Shown: in pieces, positions 10,087-19,356 of the stretch | Position numbering within the stretch: the first letter of the stretch is position 1 | How the letters are laid out: each line of letters begins with the position of its first letter | DNA from: Arthrobacter sp. H16F315 | Lineage (GTDB): Bacteria; Actinomycetota; Actinomycetes; Actinomycetales; Micrococcaceae | Length of the DNA stretch: 64,000 bases | Reading direction: 5' to 3' | NCBI RefSeq assembly: GCF_024124825.1 | Contig: NZ_JAMXSS010000002.1 | Coordinates: forward strand, 1,426,001 to 1,490,000 | Program-made: the position numbers and the translations under genes | The notes under the pieces: generated by a model | Database searches by the model: none | The model's input: only the letters and a program-made list of their open reading frames with translations | What the model was told of the DNA's origin: nothing

Positions 10087-10146
10087 CTCGCGGGTTCAGT
10101 CCGTGCTCGCGGTGTCAAAACCTCGACGGCGGACGGAGCCCGCGAG
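10087..10146. repeat. 60-bp hairpin repeat, copy B
   Basis: Starts 4 bases after the stop of the DUF559 gene. Same length and orientation as copy A. The outer stem is one pair longer (CTCGCGGG/CCCGCGAG). In the inner stem, a C-G pair of copy A is replaced by G-C, a compensatory change that keeps the pairing, while the loop GTCAAA is unchanged. Confidence 0.85.
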
Positions 10147-10193
10147 TCACCCTCGCGTTTGCGGACCGGGGCGCAACGTGATCGAGTAGGAGT

Positions 10194-10643
10194 ATGACTG
10201 AACAGCCCGATCACTTGGACCTCCAGCCGCTCAACGACCTCGAAGAGAAGCTTGCCCGGGGCGAACAGCCGGACGCCAACCCCGTTGACGTCATCCTGGC
10301 TTTCCTCAACAACGAGGTCTACATCGTCAGCTCCGACGCGCTCGAAGGGGCCGACGCCAAGGTTGAGCCGCTGGTGCTTGCCAACTCCGCCGGGAGCCCC
10401 GTCCTGGCGGTTTTCTCGCACCCCAGCCGCGTCTCCGAGCAGTACCTGACGGCCGCACCCAACGTCCTTGGCACCCAAGGCGCCGCGATCCTCGGAAACC
10501 TTGGCGAGGATCTTGGGATGGTCATCAACCCCGGTGCGGCCTTCGGCTTTGAGATCGACCCGGAAGGCGTAGCCAACATCCGACGCGACTTCAAGCCCGC
10601 AGACGAGCCGGACGAGGCCGCCGACGAGGACCACCAGCCGTAA
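10194..10643 (+). CDS. SseB family protein
   Basis: 149 residues, acidic, no membrane segment. The central part (DVILAFLNNEVYIVSSDALEG, then SPVLAVFSHPSRV and GMVINPG) matches the SseB N-terminal domain, named after a type III secretion protein but common in actinobacteria with no secretion system. Its function here is unknown. The C-terminal 20 residues are a disordered Asp/Glu tail. It precedes the ppx/gppA gene by about 60 bp and may be cotranscribed with nothing else. Confidence 0.75.
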   Translation: MTEQPDHLDLQPLNDLEEKLARGEQPDANPVDVILAFLNNEVYIVSSDALEGADAKVEPLVLANSAGSPVLAVFSHPSRVSEQYLTAAPNVLGTQGAAILGNLGEDLGMVINPGAAFGFEIDPEGVANIRRDFKPADEPDEAADEDHQP

Positions 10644-10704
10644 CCACGGCCCGGCCGGTGCCGGCCCGTTAGGCGGGCGGCGCTCCCCGGGGAATAATGG
10701 CCCT

Positions 10705-11747
10705 ATGCGTCTAGGCGTCCTCGATATTGGCTCAAACACTGTCCACCTCCTGCTTGTGGATGCCCACCCGGGGGCGCGTCCGGTGCCGTTCGCCTCGCAT
10801 AAGCGCCCCCTGTCCCTCGTGCAGTTCCTCGAGCCCGACGGCAGTATCAACGACGCCGGCCAGCGTGAGCTGATCGAGTTCGTCCTCGAGGCGTGGGAAT
10901 TCGCGGCCAAGCACAAGGCCGAAGACTTGCTGGCGTTCTGTACCTCCGCCATCCGCGAGGCTGCCAACGGGTCCGCAGTGCTGGCCCGGGTCAAGCATGA
11001 GACCACCGTGACGCTGCGGGAACTGACCGGCAGCGAAGAGGCCTCCATGACTTTCTTCGCCGTACGCCGCTGGTACGGCTGGGGCGCCGGACCCGTGCTG
11101 AACCTGGACATCGGCGGTGGTTCTTTCGAGATGGCCTACGGCGAGGACGAGCTCCCCGAACTTGCGACGTCGGTCCCGCTTGGAGCGAGCCGACTGACCC
11201 GGGACTGGCTGGAACAGGACCCGCCCTCGGCCAAGAGCGTGAAGGAGCTTCGCCGCTACATCCGGGCCACACTCAAGCCGGTGGTGCGCGACTTCGCGAA
11301 GCTGGGCAAGGCCAACCATGTCGCTGGCACCTCCAAGACGTTCCGCTCGCTGGCCCGGATCGCCGGGGCGGCGCCCAGCGGTGCCGGGCCCTACGTTAAG
11401 CGTGAGCTGTTCGCGACGGACCTGGGCTTGTGGGCGCAGCGTATTTCGGCCATGGAGGTCGAGGACCGGCTAAACCTTCCGGGTGTTTCCGAAGCGCGCG
11501 CCCCCAGCTGCTGGCTGGGGCCCTGGTGGCGGAGGCCGCCCTCGAAATGTTTGAGTTTCGCAGCCTGGAGATCTGCCCTTGGGCTCTCCGCGAAGGCCTC
11601 ATCCTCCGCCGGTTGGATCAGCTGGTCTTCGAAGGTCCACTGCAGCCGGCGCCCCATGTGACCCAGTCCGGCCACCCTGCTGAGCCGCAGTTGCCCGAGC
11701 CGGAGCCGGCGGAGGTAAACACGTCCCGGCCGGCCGTCGTCCGGTGA
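10705..11747 (+). CDS. Ppx/GppA exopolyphosphatase family (apparent frameshift)
   Basis: About 347 residues. The actin-like ATPase fold is shown by the first phosphate motif [13 protein letters not shown] at residues 5-17 and the second [10 protein letters not shown]. The family removes phosphate from polyphosphate or from (p)ppGpp; the short form here resembles the mycobacterial Ppx1 type, but the choice between substrates cannot be made. The frame is lost at the run of five C at 11501-11505; with six C it continues as [19 protein letters not shown] to 11747. AATAAT at 10693-10698 lies six bases before the ATG, suggesting leaderless start. Confidence 0.85.
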
Positions 11748-11848
11748 ACGATTTCCTGGCCGCGGGTTGTCGATCCGGCCGCCGGCCGTTCGTCTAGAAG
11801 ATGAGAGGCCGGCAGGGAGCCGGCCGATTCGCCAGGGAGGACAGCACC

Positions 11849-12190
11849 ATGGCACAGTACCTGCTCAGCCTTTACCAGCCCGTAGGCCCGGCCCCGGCCC
11901 CGGAAGTCCTTGGGCCCATCATGGCTGATCTTGCGGCCTTGAACCGCGAAATGAAGGCGGCCGGAGTCTGGTTATTCGCCGCTGGCCTTCATCCCACCGA
12001 TACCGCCACGGTCGTGCGGCAGCAGGGCACCGAGGTGCTCATCACGGACGGTCCCTTCGCCGAAGCCAAGGAACATCTCGGCGGGTTCACCGTCATCGAG
12101 GCAGAGGATCTCGACGCCGCGCTGGTTTGGGCAGGCAAACTCGCCCGCGCCACGACCCTCCCCATCGAAGTACGACCGATTCAGCACTAG
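11849..12190 (+). CDS. DGPF/YCII-related protein, partner of ECF42 sigma factor
   Basis: 113 residues with the YCII fold and the signature ITDGPFAEAKEHLGGF that names the DGPF family. ATG 11849 is preceded by AGGGAGGA, which fixes the start. It lies 12 bp before the sigma factor gene. DGPF genes are the characteristic neighbours and targets of ECF42 sigma factors, so the pair is a regulatory unit. The biochemical role of DGPF proteins is not established. Confidence 0.85.
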   Translation: MAQYLLSLYQPVGPAPAPEVLGPIMADLAALNREMKAAGVWLFAAGLHPTDTATVVRQQGTEVLITDGPFAEAKEHLGGFTVIEAEDLDAALVWAGKLARATTLPIEVRPIQH

Positions 12191-12202
12191 GCACCACCGG
12201 CA

Positions 12203-13555
12203 ATGGCCTGCGACCCCGAGCCCGAACCACCGCCTGAGTCCGCTGGGACGCCGGCGGCGGAGGAGGATATTGCCCGGGTATTCCAGCGGGAGTACGGGCG
12301 GGCCGTTGCCGTACTGAACCGCGTCCTGGGCGACCTCGACGCCGCCGAGGACGCTGTCCAGGATGCCTTCACCACCGCCGTCCGGCACTGGCCCGCAGCC
12401 GGCATCCCGCCAAGTCCCGCAGGCTGGATCATTACTACGGCCAGGAACCGGGCCGTCGACCGCATGCGCCGGGAGGCCGGGCGCGGGAAGAAACAACGCG
12501 AGGCAGCACTGCTGCAGGCATCGCGCTCCCCGGCGCCGCCGACGCCCGAGGAACAGGTGATTGCTGAACTCTCCACTGAGGACACTGTGGACGATGACAG
12601 GCTGCGGCTGATCTTCACCTGCTGCCACCCGGCCCTGGCAACCAACGTTCAGGCGGCACTGACGCTGCGGTTGCTGGGCGGACTCACGACGGCGGAAATC
12701 GCCCGTGCTTTCCTGGTACCGGAAACCACCATGGCCCAGCGCCTTGTGCGGGCCAAAGCGAAAATCCGGGATGCCCGAATTCCCTACCGCGTGCCGCAGC
12801 GGGCGGAACTCCCGGCCCGCCTGCAACCGGTCCTTGCGGTGGTGTACCTGATTTTTAACGAGGGCTACAGCTCCAGCTCGGCGGGGCCTTCGATCCGTGC
12901 GGACCTCTGCCGTGAGGCCATCAGGCTGGGCCGGCTGCTGGCGGCGCTTATGCCTGACGAACCCGAGGCCGCGGGCCTGCTCGCCCTAATGCTGCTGACC
13001 GAATCACGGCGGCAGGCGCGGGAAACCGGCGGCCGCCTGGTACTCCTGGCAGATCAGGACCACGGCTGCTGGGACCGCGCCCTGATCGCCGAAGGCCAGG
13101 CCCTGGTGCGCCAGTGTCAGCGCTGGAACCAGCCCGGACCGTACCAGCTTCAGGCAGCGATCAATGCGGTCCACAGCGACGCGTCCGACGCCGGAGCAAC
13201 GGACTGGCGACAGATCCTCCGGCTCTACGATCAGCTCATCGCCCTCGCGCCCGGGCCAATCGTGGCTCTGAACCGCGCAGTGGCCGTGGCCGAACTGGAG
13301 GGCCCGGCAGCGGCGTTGGGCATCGCCGATGCGCTCGGACTGGATGGCTACTACCTGTTCCACGCCGTCCGCGCCGACTTCCTGCTCCGGCTCGGCCGCG
13401 GCGCCGAGGCCGCCGGAGCGTACAGCTCCGCGCTGCGCCTGGCCGGAAACGCTGCGGACCGGAGCTTCCTGGAATCCCGTCTGCGCGACTGCCGCGTCCG
13501 GGCCACGGTACCGGGGGAGGGGGGCATCCCCGGGGTGAACGAGGACGCCGTTTAA
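12203..13555 (+). CDS. ECF42-type RNA polymerase sigma factor
   Basis: 450 residues, far longer than an ordinary ECF sigma factor. Sigma region 2 (DAAEDAVQDAFTTAVRHWP, then TARNRAVDRMRRE) and region 4 (LTTAEIARAFLVPETTMAQR) occupy the first 190 residues. The rest is the helical, TPR-like C-terminal extension of group ECF42 (DUF6596: YLIFNEGYSSS, then HAVRADFLLRLGRGAEAAGAY). In this group the extension controls activity and no anti-sigma factor is needed; none is encoded nearby. The first ATG is used; it lies 12 bp after the DGPF gene, so both are likely cotranscribed. Confidence 0.9.
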   Translation: MACDPEPEPPPESAGTPAAEEDIARVFQREYGRAVAVLNRVLGDLDAAEDAVQDAFTTAVRHWPAAGIPPSPAGWIITTARNRAVDRMRREAGRGKKQREAALLQASRSPAPPTPEEQVIAELSTEDTVDDDRLRLIFTCCHPALATNVQAALTLRLLGGLTTAEIARAFLVPETTMAQRLVRAKAKIRDARIPYRVPQRAELPARLQPVLAVVYLIFNEGYSSSSAGPSIRADLCREAIRLGRLLAALMPDEPEAAGLLALMLLTESRRQARETGGRLVLLADQDHGCWDRALIAEGQALVRQCQRWNQPGPYQLQAAINAVHSDASDAGATDWRQILRLYDQLIALAPGPIVALNRAVAVAELEGPAAALGIADALGLDGYYLFHAVRADFLLRLGRGAEAAGAYSSALRLAGNAADRSFLESRLRDCRVRATVPGEGGIPGVNEDAV

Positions 13556-13564
13556 CGAACGAAG

Positions 13565-13643
13565 GCACCGGCCATCCGCTGCGGGAAAATGGGGGAAAAC
13601 CCGCTGCAGACGACCGGTGCCCGGCAGGCATCCGCATGCCTGC
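13565..13643 (+). terminator. Two hairpins after the sigma factor gene
   Basis: The first hairpin closes with GCACCGG (13565-13571) and CCGGTGC (13614-13620); the second pairs GCAGGCAT (13624-13631) with ATGCCTGC (13636-13643) around CCGC. No T-tract follows, so termination is a guess. The remaining bases up to proC hold no gene that I can support. Confidence 0.4.
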
Positions 13644-13758
13644 TGCATCACTCGCACCCTCAATGAGGTAACTACGACGTTAGTCACGGATGTTGTGAAG
13701 ACGCTGGCGCAAGGGTGAGAACTGGCTGTGAATCGGGCCCGACTGCCATGATGGGTGC

Positions 13759-14592
13759 ATGAGTAACCGAATCGCATTCCTGGGCTGTGGATCAATGAAC
13801 GAGGCCATCCTTGGCGGACTGATCGCGGGCGGTGCTGACCCGGCGGACATCGTCGCCACCGTCCGCCGCGCTGAACGCGCCGCCGAACTCGCGGAACGGC
13901 ATCACGGCATTACAGCTATCGCCGGGGCGGAAGAGCCGGACAACAACAAGCAGGCTGCCACCGGGGCCGACGTCGTGATCCTGGGCGTCAAGCCGGTGGG
14001 GATCGCGGACCTTGCCCGCGAGATCGGCGAGGCGCTGGCACCGGGCACGGTTGTCATCAGCGTTGCGGCGGCCGTGTCACTGGAGCAGCTGGAAGCCGCG
14101 CTGCCGGCTGGCCAACCCGTGATCCGGACCATGCCCAACACCCCTGCGAAGCTGGGCCGCGGCGTGGTGTCCGTGTCGCCGGGCACCCACTGCTCCCCGG
14201 CCCAGCTGCAACTGGCCAAGGACGTCCTGGCCGCCGCCGGCACCGTCGTCGAGATCCCCGAACACCAGGTGGACGCGCTGTCCGCGATCAGCGGCTCCGG
14301 CCCGGCGTACGTGTTCTATCTGGCCGAAGCCATGGCCGACGCCGGCGTCGAACTGGGACTTGACCGTGAACTCTCGCTGCTCATTGCCCGGGAAACCGTC
14401 GCCGGGGCAGGCTTTATGCTGGCCGAGCCGGACGCAGATCCGACGGCGCTGCGCAAGGCCGTCACCAGCCCCAACGGCACTACCGAGCGGGCCATCGCCA
14501 CCTTTGACGCGCGCGGCCTGCCCGGGATCATTGCCGACGGCGCCCGGGCAGCCGCCGAACGGGCCGGGGAAATCACCAAACAGCTGGCCTAG
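13759..14592 (+). CDS. proC: Pyrroline-5-carboxylate reductase
   Basis: 277 residues. The N-terminal Rossmann motif is FLGCGSMNEAILGGL (residues 5-19), binding NADPH. The P5CR signature region is visible as SAISGSGPAYVFYLAEAM and the C-terminal KAVTSPNGTTERAI. The enzyme reduces 1-pyrroline-5-carboxylate to proline in the cytoplasm. It stands alone, followed 57 bp later by a DNA glycosylase gene on the same strand. ATG 13759 is the first start. Confidence 0.95.
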   Translation: MSNRIAFLGCGSMNEAILGGLIAGGADPADIVATVRRAERAAELAERHHGITAIAGAEEPDNNKQAATGADVVILGVKPVGIADLAREIGEALAPGTVVISVAAAVSLEQLEAALPAGQPVIRTMPNTPAKLGRGVVSVSPGTHCSPAQLQLAKDVLAAAGTVVEIPEHQVDALSAISGSGPAYVFYLAEAMADAGVELGLDRELSLLIARETVAGAGFMLAEPDADPTALRKAVTSPNGTTERAIATFDARGLPGIIADGARAAAERAGEITKQLA

Positions 14593-14649
14593 CTGCGACG
14601 CCGGCGCAAGCCAATGACGGAAGCCGGACCTGGTGGCAGGATAGGACCC

Positions 14650-15234
14650 ATGGAACTGCACATCACAGGGGATCCCGCAGCGGACAAACTCCTCAGCGAC
14701 GACGCGTTCGCGCTGCTCACCGGCATGCTGCTGGACCAACAGGTGACCATGGAGTCGGCCTTTGCCGGTCCCGAAAAGATCCGGACGCGCATCGGTTCGA
14801 TGGACCCCGCGGCGATCGCCCGGTACGCTCCGCAGGAGTTCGTCGAGGTGTTCAAGGAGCGCCCGGCCGTCCACCGTTTTCCCGGATCAATGGCCGGCCG
14901 CGTCCAGGCCCTTGCCGAAACGGTGCACAGTGACTGGAACGGGGACGCCACCGCCATCTGGACCCAGGGTGACCCCGACGGGCCGGAAGTGCTGCGCCGG
15001 CTCAAGGCATTGCCAGGATTCGGCGAGCAAAAAGCCAAAATCTTCCTGGCGCTGCTGGGAAAGCAGTGCGGCCTCCAGGCTAAGGGCTGGCGCGAGGCCG
15101 CCGGCCACTACGGCCAAAAAGGCGCCTTCCTGTCCGTCGCCGACATTGTAGATCCGGAGTCGCTGAGCAAGGTGCGCTCCAGCAAACAGGCCGCCAAAGC
15201 CGCCGCCAAGGCTGCGAAGACCGGCGGGACCTGA
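14650..15234 (+). CDS. HhH-GPD type base-excision DNA glycosylase-like protein
   Basis: 194 residues. The helix-hairpin-helix region reads LKALPGFGEQKAKIFLALLGKQ, and the early LLTGMLLDQQVTMESAF resembles the glycosylase core. I see no iron-sulfur cysteine cluster, so it is not a MutY/Nth type. The C-terminus is a Lys/Ala-rich tail (KQAAKAAAKAAKT) that could bind DNA. Lesion specificity is unknown. ATG 14650 is preferred to 14614 because the upstream codons do not resemble the family. Confidence 0.8.
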   Translation: MELHITGDPAADKLLSDDAFALLTGMLLDQQVTMESAFAGPEKIRTRIGSMDPAAIARYAPQEFVEVFKERPAVHRFPGSMAGRVQALAETVHSDWNGDATAIWTQGDPDGPEVLRRLKALPGFGEQKAKIFLALLGKQCGLQAKGWREAAGHYGQKGAFLSVADIVDPESLSKVRSSKQAAKAAAKAAKTGGT

Positions 15235-15310
15235 TCCTTCCGGACACCTTGTGCGGAACCCGTAATCCGTGGCGGAGGTGGGCCCGGCGCCGGACGCGGC
15301 CTGAGCTGCC

Positions 15311-15997
15311 CTACGGCCGGGCCGCGAACCTCTCCAGCAGGTCCACGTGGCCGGAAACGATGAGCATGTCCCGTGAAGAAACCTTCGTCTCCGGACGGGC
15401 GTAGGTGAAGTCCTCGCCCGGGGACTTCACCCCTACAATCGTGACCCCGTACTTGGACCGAACCTTGGATTCGTCCAGGGTAAAGCCCACGGTCTCGCGC
15501 GGCGGGTACATCTTCACGATCGCGAAGTCGTCGTCGAACTCGATGAAGTCCAGCATCCGCCCGGAGACCAGGTGCGCCGCCCGGACACCCGCATCGGCCT
15601 CCGGGTAGATCACGTGGTTGGCGCCGATCCGGGTCAGGATCTTGCCGTGCGAGGGCGTGATCGCCTTGACCCACAGGTGCTCGATGCCGAGGTCCACCAG
15701 GTTCACCGTGATGAGCACCGACGATTCGATCGAGGTGCCCACTCCCACCACGGCGGAGCTGAATTCCTGCGCGCCAAGCTGGCGGAGGGCGTCAATGTTG
15801 GTGGCGTCGGCTTCGACGACGTGGGTCAGGACGCCGGACCATTTCTGTACGAGGTTCCGGTCGCGTTCGATCGCCAGCACCTCGCGGCCCTGCTTGACCA
15901 GTTGTTCTGCGGTGGAGGCGCCGAAACGGCCCAGCCCGATCACCAGCACGGGTGCATTGTGGGCGGGACGGTTGGCGGCGCTTGAGGAACTAGCCAA
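15311..15997 (-). CDS. KtrA/TrkA-type potassium channel gating subunit (RCK protein)
   Basis: About 228 residues. An RCK_N Rossmann domain (VLVIGLGRFGASTAEQL, ending EADATNIDALRQLGA) is followed by an RCK_C domain (GVTIVGVKSPGE, MLIVSGHVDLLERF). It binds nucleotide and gates the membrane subunit encoded just upstream. The start is most likely the TTG overlapping the last codons of trkH by about 8 bp, which suggests translational coupling; the longer frame to 16063 would run into trkH. Confidence 0.88.
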   Translation of the reverse strand: MASSSSAANRPAHNAPVLVIGLGRFGASTAEQLVKQGREVLAIERDRNLVQKWSGVLTHVVEADATNIDALRQLGAQEFSSAVVGVGTSIESSVLITVNLVDLGIEHLWVKAITPSHGKILTRIGANHVIYPEADAGVRAAHLVSGRMLDFIEFDDDFAIVKMYPPRETVGFTLDESKVRSKYGVTIVGVKSPGEDFTYARPETKVSSRDMLIVSGHVDLLERFAARP

Positions 15998-17422
15998 TGA
16001 TCGGTCTCTCTTCCGGGTAGTGGAACAGCTGGCTGCGCTGGCGCAGCGCCAGTGCAGCCGCAAGGGTAACGGTCCCGACGCGACCCGCGAACATCAGGAC
16101 GGTGAGGACGTAGACGCCGGACGGGGGAAGTTCGGCACTGAGATTCGTGCTGAGGCCCACCGTGGCGAAAGCGGAAATCGTCTCAAAAAGCACCCGGTCC
16201 AGGGACGCGCCGCTGATCTGAAGCAGCAGCATGGCGGACACCGCAACGAGCGTGGCCCCCGCGACGATGACCGAGATGGCCACGCGCATGGTTCCCTGCG
16301 GGATGGTGCGGCCGTACACCTTCACATCCGAATCGCCGCGGGCCTCGGCGACGATGGCCAGGAACATTACGGCGATGGTGGTCACCTTGATGCCGCCGGC
16401 CGTGGACGCCGAGCCGCCGCCGGCGAACATCAGCGCATCGGTCAGCAGCATGGTGGTGGAATCCATCTGGTTTTGGTCCACCAGGTTGAAGCCTCCGGAA
16501 CGGGTCATCACGGACGCGAACAGCGAATGAATGACCTTGTCCCCGACGTTCATTCCGCCGATGGTTCTCAGGTTTTCCCATTCCATCAGGCCCCACAGGA
16601 TGGTGCCGCCGACCAGCAGGATCACGGATACCTGGATGGTTAGCTTGGTGTGCAGGTTCCATTTCTTCCAGTTCAGGCCGTTCTGCTGGAGCACCATCAC
16701 CACAGGGAAGCCCAGGCTGCCGAGGAAGACACCAATCATCAACGGAACGAGGATCCACAAATCCGTTTCGTACGGCACGATGCCGTCGGAGTGGGGGTAA
16801 ACCCGGCGTTGTTGAACGAGGAAATAGCGTAGAACACACCGTGCCAGACAGACTGGCCGAAGCTTTCGCCGAGGGCCAGGAATCGGGGGATGAGAGCCAG
16901 AGCCAGGACGCCTTCGATGGACACCGAGGTGACAATGACGATCCGTAGCAGGGTGCCGACTTCGCCGAGCCGGCCGGCGTTGCTCATGGCCTCCTGGGCG
17001 ATGAGCTTGCCGCGGACGCCGAGTTTCTTGCTGACCATCAGGGCCAAGAGCGAGGCGAGTGTCAAGGTGCCGAGGCCGCCGACGAAAATACCGACCAGGA
17101 TCACAAGCTGGCCGAAGAAGGACCAGTGCACGGCGGTGGACACCACGGTCAGGCCGGTGACGCAGACGGCGGACACGGCGGTGAACATCGCCTGGTGCAG
17201 GGCGGTGGGGTCCCCGGTCGCGGAGGACACCGGGAGGGAGAGCAACGTGGTAAAAACCAGGATGACCATGCCGAATACCGACAGGGCCAGCCGTGCCGGG
17301 GAGGTGTTGGCGATGTTGTCGATGAAGTCGCGAACGCGGGTGAAGATCCACAGGCCTTCCCGCTCCGGAGTGCCGGGGTGCCAGTTGGCCGGGCTCGTGG
17401 ACCTCGACTGGCTTTGCGTCAT
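15990..17422 (-). CDS. TrkH/KtrB-type potassium transporter subunit (apparent frameshift)
   Basis: About 477 residues, with repeated membrane-pore-membrane units. Selectivity-loop segments such as SAVCVTGLT, SSFNNAGF and TRSGGFN carry the glycines that line the K+ path. Together with the following RCK protein it forms a Ktr/Trk potassium uptake system. The frame breaks at the run of five G at 16793-16797; one more base gives NNAGFTPHSDGIVPYETDLW, the expected continuation. The start chosen is ATG 17422 (MTQSQSR), with GAGGA upstream on the minus strand. Confidence 0.87.
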
Positions 17423-17524
17423 GGGTGGCTTATCCTCGCTTGAAACTGCTTCCTTGAGTAGTAAACCACTAAACCCCGCGCAATGACCGTGGGCAGGCCA
17501 CCACGCTCGGGTAGCCTGTGACTG

Positions 17525-18748
17525 ATGACATATCTGCCGGGGCTCGCGCAGTCCGCACTGCCAACGACGGTGGTGTGGGATCCCGCCATGACCGCCTACA
17601 ACTTCGGCCACAGCCACCCAATGGCCCCGGAGCGGATGGAACTCACCGCCAGGCTCGCCCAAAGCCTCGGACTTCTGGACTTGGACCACGTCACCGTAGC
17701 GGCTCCGGAAGTCGCCAGCGATGCCGAGCTGTGCACCGTCCACAGCCCGGAATTCGTCGCCGCCGTGCGGCGCGTGAGTGCGGATCCCGGGACCCCGGAC
17801 ATCGAACGCGGGCTCGGGACCGAGGATGACCCGGCCTTTGCCGGCATGCACGAGGCCAGCGCCCGGCTGGCCGGCGCCTCACTCCTGGCCGCCGCCGCGA
17901 TCCTCGACGGCAGCGCCGTGCGGGCGGTGAACTTCGGCGGGGGTATGCACCATGCTGCCCGCAACCGTGCGAGCGGGTTCTGCATCTACAACGATGCTGC
18001 CCTCGCCATCCAGCGGCTGCTCGACGGCGGAATGCAGCGTGTGGTGTACATCGACGTCGACGCCCACCACGGCGACGGTACGCAGAGCATTTTCTGGGAC
18101 GATCCGCGTGTCCTGACTATTTCCCTGCACGAGACCGGGCTGACCCTGTTCCCGGGCACGGGTTTCGCCAATGAAATCGGCGGACCCAACGCGCAGGGCA
18201 GCGCCGTTAACGTCGCCCTGCCGGCCGGAACAGGTGACGGCGGCTGGCTGCGGGCCTTCCACGCCGTTGTGCCGCAGCTGGTGGGCGCCTTCCAACCGGA
18301 GGCCATCGTCAGCCAGCACGGCTGCGACTCGCACCGGTTGGACCCGCTGACGCATCTGAACATCAGCATCGACGGCCAGCGGGAGGCCGCCACCGCGATC
18401 GGCAATCTCGCGGCCCGCTATTGCGAGAACCGCTGGATTTCTACCGGCGGAGGCGGCTACAACGTTATTACTGTGGTGCCTCGGTCCTGGAGCCACCTGA
18501 TCGCCATCGCGGCCGGGCGGCCTGTCTCGCTCCATACCCCGGTGCCGGAGGACTGGCGCCGCTACGTCTTGGACAAGTACGGCGCCAAATATGGTGTCGC
18601 CGCACCGGAAATGATGGGCGACGGCGTCGACCTCTGGTGGCGCTCCTGGGAAGTCGGCTTCGACCCGAACGACGACGTGGACCGGACCGTGATGGCCACC
18701 CGCAAGGAAGTCTTCCCGCTCTATGGACTGGATCCCTGGTTCGACTAG
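17525..18748 (+). CDS. acuC: Acetoin utilisation protein AcuC, class I histone-deacetylase fold
   Basis: 407 residues. The zinc-dependent deacetylase core is clear: NFGGGMHHAARNRASGFCIY carries the catalytic His pair, YIDVDAHHGDGTQ the zinc-binding Asp/His, and STGGGGYN the C-terminal glycine loop with the nearby Tyr. In Bacillus the homologue deacetylates acetyl-CoA synthetase; pta and ackA are also in this window but 40 kb away. TAGCCT (17512-17517) ends seven bases before the ATG, so the message is probably leaderless. Confidence 0.93.
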   Translation: MTYLPGLAQSALPTTVVWDPAMTAYNFGHSHPMAPERMELTARLAQSLGLLDLDHVTVAAPEVASDAELCTVHSPEFVAAVRRVSADPGTPDIERGLGTEDDPAFAGMHEASARLAGASLLAAAAILDGSAVRAVNFGGGMHHAARNRASGFCIYNDAALAIQRLLDGGMQRVVYIDVDAHHGDGTQSIFWDDPRVLTISLHETGLTLFPGTGFANEIGGPNAQGSAVNVALPAGTGDGGWLRAFHAVVPQLVGAFQPEAIVSQHGCDSHRLDPLTHLNISIDGQREAATAIGNLAARYCENRWISTGGGGYNVITVVPRSWSHLIAIAAGRPVSLHTPVPEDWRRYVLDKYGAKYGVAAPEMMGDGVDLWWRSWEVGFDPNDDVDRTVMATRKEVFPLYGLDPWFD

Positions 18749-18845
18749 GGCAGTTCCCGAAGCGGACCGGTGCGCGGCCAGCCGGCGCCAGCGGGCCCGC
18801 GATTTAGTGGATGCCATCCGGCGTATATGTCGCTAGTGTGGAGGC

Positions 18846-19343
18846 ATGGTGACAGACGACGTATTTGCCGTCATTGCTGAGGCAACCCGGCGTGACATTC
18901 TGGTTTCCCTCCGCAACGGGGACAAGGCAGTGGGGGAACTGGTCCAGGAACTTGAGGCCAGCCAGCCCACCATTTCCAAACATCTGAAAGTGCTCCGCGA
19001 GGCGGACCTGGTGAGCATGCGTGCCCAGGGCCAGAAGCGTTACTACGCGTTGAACCCCAAACCGCTGGCCGGTGTCGCCAGCTGGCTGGAGACGTTCGAC
19101 GTCGGCCGTCCCGCGGCGGCTGAAACGTCCACCCTTGCCGCTGCAGTGCCTGCCTCGGTGCCGGCTGCCCCTGCGCTGTCGGAACTCCCGACGGGCAGCG
19201 CACTGAGCCCCGCCGTCGTCCTCCCCGTCGGCACCGCCGGGGACGACAAGCGGCCGCAGCAGATCGGCCGCACTGTTGGCCGCGCCGCCACCCGAGCCGC
19301 GGACCTGCTGGCGAACCTGCCGAAGTTCGGCCGCAGGAAATAG
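18846..19343 (+). CDS. ArsR family regulator with long Ala/Pro-rich tail
   Basis: 165 residues. The first 85 are a compact ArsR winged helix (AVIAEATRRDILVSLRNGDK, recognition helix SQPTISKHLKVLREADLV, wing QGQKRYYALNP). No metal-binding cysteine pair is visible, so metal sensing is unlikely. The remaining 75 residues are Ala/Pro-rich and end in a basic segment (LPKFGRRK), unusual for the family. TAGTGT (18834-18839) lies six bases before the ATG, with GGAGG overlapping the same interval, so leaderless or ribosome-site initiation cannot be told apart. Confidence 0.85.
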   Translation: MVTDDVFAVIAEATRRDILVSLRNGDKAVGELVQELEASQPTISKHLKVLREADLVSMRAQGQKRYYALNPKPLAGVASWLETFDVGRPAAAETSTLAAAVPASVPAAPALSELPTGSALSPAVVLPVGTAGDDKRPQQIGRTVGRAATRAADLLANLPKFGRRK

Positions 19344-19356
19344 CTGGGCGGGCGGG

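Noticed and set aside
9252..11111. 619-codon open frame on the minus strand across the DUF559, SseB and gppA genes
   Set aside because: Runs through three recognisable genes and both intergenic regions, including repeat B; a GC-rich shadow.
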